Source: Paracoccaceae bacterium (lineage in GTDB: Bacteria; Pseudomonadota; Alphaproteobacteria; Rhodobacterales; Rhodobacteraceae). From it: a DNA stretch of 33,659 nt. The notes beneath the pieces are model-generated. The model had not been told where the DNA came from, searched no databases, and saw only the letters and a list, made by a program, of their open reading frames with translations. The position numbers and the translations under genes are program-made. Location: the NCBI GenBank assembly GCA_027069385.1, contig JALXER010000393.1, positions 1 through 33,659 of the forward strand, read 5' to 3'. Below are positions 26,597 through 33,659 of the stretch, one piece after another. The stretch's first letter is position 1. Each line of letters begins with the position of its first letter.

Positions 26597-27904
26597 ATGT
26601 TAACGTTGAATATCAACCACAATCCGTCATTGATGCCCAAACCGCCCAAAAACCTTGCCGATCTGGGGATTGACATTACCCTGTTGCGGGAAATTTTGCT
26701 GAAAACCATTATCCGGCGCAATCTGGATAACGTGCTGACCATTTCAAAAGCCTTGAAAATCAGTGTGCCGTTAACGCAGGAATTGCTGGAAATCACCCGC
26801 GAATACAAGCAGATCGAGACCATCGGGGCCAGCCGCTACGAAGAACCCAAAAACATGCGCTATCGCCTGACCGATCAGGGCCGTACCGCTGCGCTCGATG
26901 CGCTAAGCCAGTCGGAATACTATGGCGCGGTTCCGGTGCCGCTGGAAGCATTCAAGGCGCAGGTGCTGAAACAGTCAGTGCAAATGGCCGGTATCCCCCA
27001 GGATGATCTGAAGAAAAGCCTCAGCCATCTGGTGATCAACGATCATATGTTTGACCAGCTCGGGCCTGCGGTGAACTCGCCGCGCTCGGTGCTGTTTTAC
27101 GGGCCGCCGGGCAACGGGAAGTCCTCTATTGCTGATGGAATCCGTAATGCGTTCAAAGACAATATCTATGTTCCCGAATATATCGAGTATTCGGGCAACG
27201 TGATTTCGATGTACGACCCGCTGATCCACACAAAGATCGAAAGCGACGAACAGGACCCGACCGCCATTCGCCTGACCGGCAACTATTTTGACCAACGCTA
27301 TGTGCTGTGTCGCCGCCCCGCGGTGATCACCGGTGGCGAGTTGACCATGGATATGCTGGATCTGAACTTTAACCCCGTGTCCAAGACTTATCAGGCACCG
27401 CTGCAAATGAAATCGTCGGGCGGCGTGTTTATTGTGGATGACCTTGGCCGCCAAACCACGCCGCCGCAAACGCTGGTCAATCGCTGGATTGTACCGATGG
27501 AGTCGGGCTTTGATATTCTGACCCTGCAATCAGGGCAGAAATTTGTGGTGCCGTTTGATACCAAGGTGATGTTTTCAACCAACTTCGCCCCGACCAAGAT
27601 TTTTGACGGCGCGGCATTGCGCCGGGTGCATTACAAGATTTATGTGGGCAATCCCGGCCGGGACGAGTTTATCGAAATCTTTGTCAGAACGGTGGCGAAT
27701 TATCCGCTGGAGTTTAAGGAAGATGTGCTGGCGCACCTGATCAAGAACCTGTACCCGACGGTCGATAATATATACAGCGCCTATCATGCTCCGTTCCTGA
27801 TAGAGCAAATGCTGTCTTCGTGCCGGTATCTGGGTATTGAACCGCAGATGAATATTGAACTGGTCAATAACGCCTGGGAACACCTGTTCGTCAAAGACGG
27901 CTGA
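26597..27904 (+). CDS. AAA family ATPase
   Basis: VLFYGPPGNGKSSIADGI Walker A; GVFIVDDLGRQ Walker B-like; KVMFSTNFAP sensor-1-like; about 150-aa N-terminal non-AAA region. Confidence 0.9.
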   Translation: MLTLNINHNPSLMPKPPKNLADLGIDITLLREILLKTIIRRNLDNVLTISKALKISVPLTQELLEITREYKQIETIGASRYEEPKNMRYRLTDQGRTAALDALSQSEYYGAVPVPLEAFKAQVLKQSVQMAGIPQDDLKKSLSHLVINDHMFDQLGPAVNSPRSVLFYGPPGNGKSSIADGIRNAFKDNIYVPEYIEYSGNVISMYDPLIHTKIESDEQDPTAIRLTGNYFDQRYVLCRRPAVITGGELTMDMLDLNFNPVSKTYQAPLQMKSSGGVFIVDDLGRQTTPPQTLVNRWIVPMESGFDILTLQSGQKFVVPFDTKVMFSTNFAPTKIFDGAALRRVHYKIYVGNPGRDEFIEIFVRTVANYPLEFKEDVLAHLIKNLYPTVDNIYSAYHAPFLIEQMLSSCRYLGIEPQMNIELVNNAWEHLFVKDG

Positions 27905-27937
27905 TCGCGGCCCTGCCCTTCCGGCACCCAAACCGAG

Positions 27938-28090
27938 CCTCTCCCGCCCGTCATCGGCATTTTTCGCAAGCGAAAAAGCCTCTTCCCGTTGGGCCGGGCG
28001 CCTCGCCTTCGGCTCGGCGCGGGGGCGTGCCGCCCCCCTTGCCATTCCGGCAATTCCCCCCTGAGAGTATTTATAGAAGAATGAAGATGT
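27938..28090 (+). repeat. Composite multi-hairpin intergenic element, copy C
   Basis: TTTTTCGC-AA-GCGAAAAA (27960-27977), linker CTTCCCGTTGGGCCGGGC, GCGCC-TC-GCC-TTC-GGC-TC-GGCGC, GGGGGCG-TGC-CGCCCCC (28021-28037), TTGCC-ATTCC-GGCAA (28039-28053), tail CCCCCCTGAGAGTATTTATAGAAGAATGAAGATG. Confidence 0.85.
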
Positions 28091-28109
28091 AGGGCAGGCG
28101 TAAGGCGGC

Positions 28110-28133
28110 GTAGGGCGGGCTTCAGCCCGCCAC
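28110..28133 (+). repeat. REP-like palindrome, divergent copy 4
   Basis: gtaggGCGGGCT-TC-AGCCCGCcac; same GTAGG lead and palindrome layout as 813-836 with a changed but still paired stem. Confidence 0.65.
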
Positions 28134-28213
28134 TCCCCCTACCACAATCATATCCCTCCCCTTCACGCGCCATAGGCGCGTCCCGACCGTCCCCCACTCA
28201 CAACCTCATGCTA

Positions 28214-28309
28214 GCGCAGCGACCCGCCCGATGGCGAAGCCGAGGGCGCGGCCCAAACGGAAGTCGTGGGCTGGCTTTAGCCAGTCCATGGCTGGAGTGC
28301 GGGAGTGCA
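28214..28309 (-). repeat. Composite multi-hairpin element, copy D (partial)
   Basis: 28249-28305 on the minus strand matches 12077-12133 of copy A at 55 of 57 positions in a hand alignment. Confidence 0.85.
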
Positions 28310-28315
28310 CGGTTT

Positions 28316-29215
28316 TCAGGCGGTCAGGCCTTCGGGTTCATCGAGATGGTTTGCACGACACGCTGCGGTCACGGTATTGGCCAGCAGGCATGCAATGGTC
28401 ATCGGGCCGACGCCGCCGGGGACGGGGGTTATCGCGCCGGCGACCTGTGCGGCGCTCTCGAATTCCACATCACCGACAAGGCGCATTTTCCCTTCGCCGC
28501 GTTCGGGTGCCGGAATGCGGTTAATCCCCACATCGATCACCGTGGCACCGGGTTTCACCCAGTCACCGGTGATCATCTGCGGCCGCCCGACCGCTGCCAC
28601 CAGAATATCGGCGCGCCGGCACAGGGCCTCTATGTCTTTGGTGCGCGAATGGGCGATGGTTACCGTGCAGCTTTCGCGCAGCAACAGCGCCGCCATGGGT
28701 TTGCCCACGATATTAGAGCGCCCGACCACCACCGCGTTCAGCCCCGACAGGCTGCCATGTTGTTCGCGCAGCATCATCAGGCAGCCCAGCGGCGTGCAGG
28801 GCACCATCGATTTCTGCCCCGTGGCCAGCAGCCCGACGTTGGAGATATGAAACCCGTCAACATCCTTGGCCGGATCAATCGCGTTCAGCACCTTTTCGCT
28901 GTTAATGTGGTCGGGCACCGGCAGTTGGCACAGGATGCCATGCACGGCGGGGTCGTTATTCAGCTGTTCGATCAGCGCCAGCAAGTCCGCCTCGGGGGTA
29001 TCGGCGGGCAGCTTGTGTTCAAAGCTGTTCATGCCGACCTCGACCGTCTGCTTGCCCTTGTTGCGCACATAAACCTCCGAGGCCGGGTCCTCGCCCACCA
29101 GCACCACGGCCAGCCCGGGGGTAATACCGGCCGATTTCAGCCGCGTCACATGCTGCGCCACCTTTTCGCGCACCGATGCCGCAAAGGCCTTGCCGTCGAT
29201 GATCGTTGCTGTCAT
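28316..29215 (-). CDS. folD: Methylenetetrahydrofolate dehydrogenase/cyclohydrolase
   Basis: Start [80 protein letters not shown]. Confidence 0.97.
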   Translation of the reverse strand: MTATIIDGKAFAASVREKVAQHVTRLKSAGITPGLAVVLVGEDPASEVYVRNKGKQTVEVGMNSFEHKLPADTPEADLLALIEQLNNDPAVHGILCQLPVPDHINSEKVLNAIDPAKDVDGFHISNVGLLATGQKSMVPCTPLGCLMMLREQHGSLSGLNAVVVGRSNIVGKPMAALLLRESCTVTIAHSRTKDIEALCRRADILVAAVGRPQMITGDWVKPGATVIDVGINRIPAPERGEGKMRLVGDVEFESAAQVAGAITPVPGGVGPMTIACLLANTVTAACRANHLDEPEGLTA

Positions 29216-29517
29216 GTCGTTTCCTTTTCCAGTTTGGCCGCCTCGCGCGCGATCGACCATTCGATCATTTCGCGCCACAGGCTTTCGGCCAGATCCGCAT
29301 CAAAGCCGAGCTTTTGGGCATTGATGCGCGCGTTTTTTGCCACTTCTTCCACCCGCCAATCGATCCTTGCGGGCAGATCCTTGGTTTCCTTTATCTCGGC
29401 GGCTCGATCGACATAGCCTACGCGACGCATCAAAAGCCCCATGATCTGCTGATCGAGCGCATCGATTTGCGCGCGCAGTTCGGGCATGGTGCGACAGGTT
29501 TCGGGGGGCAGAATCAT
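29212..29517 (-). CDS. Chorismate mutase (AroQ type)
   Basis: [79 protein letters not shown]; overlaps the folD start by 4 nt. Confidence 0.92.
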   Translation of the reverse strand: MILPPETCRTMPELRAQIDALDQQIMGLLMRRVGYVDRAAEIKETKDLPARIDWRVEEVAKNARINAQKLGFDADLAESLWREMIEWSIAREAAKLEKETT

Positions 29518-29577
29518 GGGACGTTCTCCAATGCTGGTCTGCCCTTTTCCTACGCCGAACCGCCCTGCCCTTCAACC

Positions 29578-31254
29578 TTAGAACAACCCTTCGATTTCGC
29601 CCGCATCGTTAAGCATAATCGCCTCGGCTGCGGGTTTGCGCGGCAGGCCGGGCATGGTCATGATCGCCCCGCAGATCACCACGATAAACCCTGCTCCGGC
29701 GCTTAGGCGCACCTCGCGGATCGGCACAGAATGGCCGGTGGGTGCGCCGCGCAGGTCGGGGTCGGTCGAAAAGCTGTACTGGGTCTTGGCCATGCATACC
29801 GGCAGGTTGCCAAAGCCCGCTGCCTCCCAGTCGCGCAACTGCGCGCGGATTTTCTTGTCGGCCATGACCTCGTCGGCACGATAAATCCGTTTGGCGATGG
29901 TTTCGATCTTTTCGAATAGCGGCATGTCGTCGGGATAAAGCGGCGCAAATTGCGCGGCGCAACTGTCGGCCACCTGCGCGACGCGGGCCGCCAGTTCCCT
30001 GGTGCCTTCGGAACCCAGTTCCCAGTGTTTACAAACGATTGCCTCGGCCCCGTGGCTATCGGCGTATTCGACAATCGCCGCGACTTCGGCATCGGTATCG
30101 GTGACAAAGTGGTTGATCGCCACAATTACCGGCACACCAAAGGCCTTGAGGTTTTCGATATGGCGGCCAAGATTTGCGCAGCCCTCTTTGACGGCCGCGA
30201 CGTTTTCCGGCCCAAGGTCGGCGCGCGCCACGCCGCCATTCATTTTGCTGGCGCGGATGGTGGCGACCAGCACCACCACATCGGGGGCCAGACCGGCCTT
30301 GCGGCATTTGATATTCATAAACTTTTCAGCGCCCAGATCAGCGCCAAAACCGGCCTCGGTCACCACGTATTTTGCCAGCTTTAGCGCGGTCTTGGTGGCC
30401 ACCACCGAATTGCACCCGTGGGCGATATTGGCAAACGGGCCGCCATGCACGAAAGCGGGGTTGTTTTCGAGGGTCTGCACCAGATTGGGCTGCATGGCCT
30501 GTTGCAGCAGCACGGTCATCGCGCCGTCGGCCTTGATATCGCGGCAATAGATCGGTTTGCGGTCGCGGGTATAGGCCACGATGATATCGCCAAGGCGGCG
30601 CTGCAAGTCCTCCAGATCATTGGCAAGACACAGGATCGCCATCACTTCGGAGGCCACGGTAATATCAAACCCGGTCTGGCGCGGAAATCCGTTGGCAACG
30701 CCGCCAAGGCTGACCACCGTGTCACGCAAGGCGCGGTCGTTCATGTCCATCACCCGTTTCCAGACCACACGGCGTTCGTCGATCCCCAGATCATTGCCCC
30801 AATAGATATGGTTGTCGATCATTGCAGTCAGCAGGTTATGCGCCGAAGTGATGGCGTGGAAATCACCGGTAAAATGCAGGTTCATTTCCTCCATCGGGAC
30901 CACCTGCGCATAGCCGCCCCCCGCCGCGCCGCCTTTCATGCCAAAGCACGGGCCAAGCGAGGCCTCGCGAATGCAGACCATCGCATTCTTGCCAATTGCG
31001 TTCAGCCCGTCGGCCAGCCCGACCGTGGTGGTGGTTTTCCCCTCGCCCGCCGGAGTGGGCGACACCGCCGTTACCAGAATCAGTTTGCCATCGGGGCGGT
31101 CTTCCTGCGCCTTGATGAAGCTGGCCGATACCTTGGCCTTGTCATGGCCAAAGGGCAGCAGGTCGGCCTCGGGGATGCCCAGCTTGGCGCCAATCTCCTG
31201 AATCGGTTTCTTGGTGGCCTCGCGGGCAATTTCGATGTCGGTTTTGTAGGCCAT
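29578..31254 (-). CDS. fhs: Formate-tetrahydrofolate ligase
   Basis: [65 protein letters not shown]; full-length 558 aa. Confidence 0.98.
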   Translation of the reverse strand: MAYKTDIEIAREATKKPIQEIGAKLGIPEADLLPFGHDKAKVSASFIKAQEDRPDGKLILVTAVSPTPAGEGKTTTTVGLADGLNAIGKNAMVCIREASLGPCFGMKGGAAGGGYAQVVPMEEMNLHFTGDFHAITSAHNLLTAMIDNHIYWGNDLGIDERRVVWKRVMDMNDRALRDTVVSLGGVANGFPRQTGFDITVASEVMAILCLANDLEDLQRRLGDIIVAYTRDRKPIYCRDIKADGAMTVLLQQAMQPNLVQTLENNPAFVHGGPFANIAHGCNSVVATKTALKLAKYVVTEAGFGADLGAEKFMNIKCRKAGLAPDVVVLVATIRASKMNGGVARADLGPENVAAVKEGCANLGRHIENLKAFGVPVIVAINHFVTDTDAEVAAIVEYADSHGAEAIVCKHWELGSEGTRELAARVAQVADSCAAQFAPLYPDDMPLFEKIETIAKRIYRADEVMADKKIRAQLRDWEAAGFGNLPVCMAKTQYSFSTDPDLRGAPTGHSVPIREVRLSAGAGFIVVICGAIMTMPGLPRKPAAEAIMLNDAGEIEGLF

Positions 31255-31446
31255 GCTGCTGTCCTTTGCTGACGGTTTCGGGGCTTGGTTCTGGATAACC
31301 GGTTTTACGCCGCGTGAAGGGATGGTTTTCGACCCTGTTTTGCCCCAAGACGACGCGCAACTTGCAAAAGACTAACCGATTCGCGGTAGAAAGCCAGCAC
31401 TGTATTCAAGTGTATGCACTTGAGGCACGAATCGGAGCGTCGTTTC

Positions 31447-31495
31447 GGCAGGGGGATTGACCCCCTGCCTCTCCGAGCAATTTGTGCCAAATTGC
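31447..31495 (+). repeat. Tandem hairpins between fhs and the methyltransferase (3' of the latter on the minus strand)
   Basis: GGCAGGGGG-ATTGA-CCCCCTGCC (31447-31469) followed by GCAATTT-GTGCC-AAATTGC (31477-31495). Confidence 0.7.
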
Positions 31496-31507
31496 GGGCG
31501 CCCGGTG

Positions 31508-32293
31508 TCAGGCGTTGCGGGTAAGGGTGAAAAACTGCCGCAGAAACGGAAATGTGGTGCGGCCGTTATGGACCGGGTACGCAGCATGCAGGGCCTGGTC
31601 ATAGGCCGCCGTAAGCCGCGTTTGTTCGGACAGGTCCAGCTTGGCCAGCACCGGCCGCATGGCGGTCGAGGCGGTGAAGTTACGCACCGGATGCGCGTCG
31701 GATTGGGTCGTCAGGGTTTGGAAATACCGGGTTTCCCAGATATTCAGGTCGCCCAGACCTGCCAGCATTTCAGCCAGCCGGACCGGAGGGGCAACCGGCG
31801 CGACGTAGCTGTCAAAGTTAAAGCGGTCGGGAAACAGGTTTTGCGCGGTTTGACGCAACAACCGGTGTGACGGCGCATCGAACTGGCGTGGCATTTGCAC
31901 CGCAAGCACGCCGCCCGTTGCCAGCACCCCCGCCAATGCCGGAAGCAGCCGTGCATGGTCGGGCAGCCAATGCAGCGCCGCATTGGAAAAGACGAGCGCG
32001 GGCGGCGTATCGGCTTGCCAGTCGGCGATATCGATATGATGCAAAGACGCGTATACTCCGGCCTTTTTGGCCTCGGCCAGCATCGTGCGGGAATTATCCA
32101 CTCCGACAAGCGAATGCCCGTTAAACCGACCGGCCAGCGCCGCGCCAACCGCGCCATTGCCACACCCGAGGTCAACCACATCGCCCGAAGGCAGGTCGGG
32201 CACTTGCGCCAGCAGGTCAAGCGCGGGGCGCAAACGCAAATCCCGGAACCTTGCATAGGCCCCGGGATTCCAGTCTGATTGCTTGTGCGGCAT
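31508..32293 (-). CDS. SAM-dependent methyltransferase, trans-aconitate 2-methyltransferase-like
   Basis: DWNPGAYARFRDLRLRPALDLLAQVPDLPSGDVVDLGCGNGAVGAALA; ALVFSNAALHWLPDH. Confidence 0.88.
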   Translation of the reverse strand: MPHKQSDWNPGAYARFRDLRLRPALDLLAQVPDLPSGDVVDLGCGNGAVGAALAGRFNGHSLVGVDNSRTMLAEAKKAGVYASLHHIDIADWQADTPPALVFSNAALHWLPDHARLLPALAGVLATGGVLAVQMPRQFDAPSHRLLRQTAQNLFPDRFNFDSYVAPVAPPVRLAEMLAGLGDLNIWETRYFQTLTTQSDAHPVRNFTASTAMRPVLAKLDLSEQTRLTAAYDQALHAAYPVHNGRTTFPFLRQFFTLTRNA

Positions 32294-32296
32294 GGT

Positions 32297-33658
32297 CTAG
32301 CCTTGCGGCTGCGGTTCCATCCCGCCATCCCCTTTGGGCTTTTTCGGCGCTTTGGGAATAGAGGTAACCGAAGTTGTGTCATCGGCCGGGGTGCCGTCAT
32401 CGTCATCATCTTCGCGATGGACAGGCTCGCCGCGCATCACGCGCTTGATTTCATCGCCGGTCAGGGTTTCGTATTCGAGCAACCCTTGCGCGAGGTTCTC
32501 GAATTCCTCGGCATGCTCGGTCAGGATGCGCTTGGCAGTTTCGTAGCCTTCATCGACCAGCGCACGAATTTCGGCGTCGATCTTTTTGCGAGCTTCGGGA
32601 CCGGCGACAAACTGGCTACCGCCGCCATAGTTGTTATCCTGTTGCACATATTCGATGTTGCCCAATTCCTTGGACATACCGAATTGCGTCACCATGGCGC
32701 GCGCGGTGCGGGTCACCATCTGGATATCCGACGACGCGCCCGAGGTCACATTTTCAGCGCCAAAAGTCAGTTCCTCGGCCACTTTGCCCCCCATGCCCAT
32801 CGCGATTTTCGACTTGTACTTGGTTAGCGAGATCGACAGGTGATCCCGTTCAGGCAGCGGCATAACCATGCCCAGTGCCCGCCCGCGCGGAATGATGGTC
32901 GCCTTGTAAATCGGGTCATGCTGAGGCACATGCAGGCCCACCACCGCATGGCCGGCCTCGTGATAGGCGGTCAGCTTTTTCTCGTCTTCGGTCATCACCA
33001 TAGAGCGGCGCTCCGACCCCATCATCACCTTGTCCTTGGCGTGCTCGAAATCCTCCATCGTGACAAAACGCTTGCCGGTGCGCGCCGCGGTCAGGGCCGA
33101 TTCGTTGACCAGATTGGCCAGATCCGCCCCCGAAAACCCCGCCGTCAGTTCGGCCACCTTCTCGGGGTCCACCTCGGGGGCGATCTTCACCTTCTTCATG
33201 TGCACGCGCAGGATCTGCACGCGGCCCTTCTTGTCGGGCTTGTCCACCAGAACCTGGCGGTCGAAGCGGCCCGCCCGCAGCAGCGCGGGGTCGAGGATGT
33301 CCGGCCGGTTGGTCGCCGCCAGCAGCACGATGCCCGCCGAGGGGTCGAACCCGTCCAGCTCGGTCAGAAGCTGGTTCAGCGTAGCCTCCCGCTCGTCGTT
33401 GCGCATCCCCCCGCGGGCCTTTCCCACGGCATCTATCTCGTCTATGAAGACTATCGCCGGAGCGGCCGCTTTGGCCCTCTTGAAGAGCTCTCTTACCCGC
33501 TTCGCACCCATTCCCGCATATATCTGGGCTAATGATGCGCCGCTCTGATAGAAAAAAGGTACTCCCGCTTCGCCGGCAACCGCCTTGGCTATCAGCGTCT
33601 TTCCCACCCCGGGGGGCCCTACCAGAAGTACGCCTCGCGGCATACGGATACCGAAATT
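32297..33658 (-). CDS. ftsH: ATP-dependent zinc metalloprotease FtsH, 5' end outside the window; 5' part looks mosaic
   Basis: [13 protein letters not shown] Walker [51 protein letters not shown] zinc motif. Frame remains open to the window edge (NFGIR before the ATG at 33643). Confidence 0.93.
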   Translation of the reverse strand, partial: NFGIRMPRGVLLVGPPGVGKTLIAKAVAGEAGVPFFYQSGASLAQIYAGMGAKRVRELFKRAKAAAPAIVFIDEIDAVGKARGGMRNDEREATLNQLLTELDGFDPSAGIVLLAATNRPDILDPALLRAGRFDRQVLVDKPDKKGRVQILRVHMKKVKIAPEVDPEKVAELTAGFSGADLANLVNESALTAARTGKRFVTMEDFEHAKDKVMMGSERRSMVMTEDEKKLTAYHEAGHAVVGLHVPQHDPIYKATIIPRGRALGMVMPLPERDHLSISLTKYKSKIAMGMGGKVAEELTFGAENVTSGASSDIQMVTRTARAMVTQFGMSKELGNIEYVQQDNNYGGGSQFVAGPEARKKIDAEIRALVDEGYETAKRILTEHAEEFENLAQGLLEYETLTGDEIKRVMRGEPVHREDDDDDGTPADDTTSVTSIPKAPKKPKGDGGMEPQPQG

Positions 33659-33659
33659 G

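Noticed and set aside
28208-29416. 402-aa plus-strand ORF
   Set aside because: Antisense shadow of folD and chorismate mutase; no domain pattern.
30418-31272. 284-aa plus-strand ORF
   Set aside because: Antisense shadow within fhs, which is unambiguous on the minus strand.

Overview
The window is a chromosomal segment from an alphaproteobacterium that looks like Rhodobacterales/Roseobacter. In order it contains: pheS (3' part) and pheT; a lysine-rich peptidoglycan-binding-domain protein; mscL; a polysaccharide deacetylase, an HDAC-family protein and a GNAT; a two-subunit CoA-transferase operon with a small ORF between the subunits; a flippase-like membrane protein, a DprE1-like FAD oxidoreductase (apparently frameshifted), a DprE2-like SDR and a HAD-UbiA fusion; a Tad/Flp pilus cluster (two Flp pilins, cpaB, cpaC, an OmpA-like lipoprotein, cpaE, cpaF, tadB, tadC, two TPR lipoproteins, a prepilin peptidase); a GT-C-like polytopic protein; an AAA ATPase; folD, chorismate mutase and fhs; a Tam-like methyltransferase; and a partial ftsH. 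The main points for follow-up are: (1) a decaprenyl-phosphoryl-arabinose-like cassette next to the Tad locus, with a GT-C-like protein at the far end, which suggests a lipid-linked-sugar pilus or envelope glycosylation system; (2) a multi-hairpin composite intergenic repeat with at least three recognisable full copies, whose stems change with pairing kept while the linkers stay conserved; (3) a separate palindromic REP-like family; (4) Flp pilins with a D-W motif where E-Y is usual; (5) internal hairpins and terminators that divide the Tad locus into several transcription units; (6) a codon-usage and family switch in ftsH at the right edge, suggesting a chimeric or mosaic end. All calls were made by eye from the sequence and the supplied ORFs; no searches were run.
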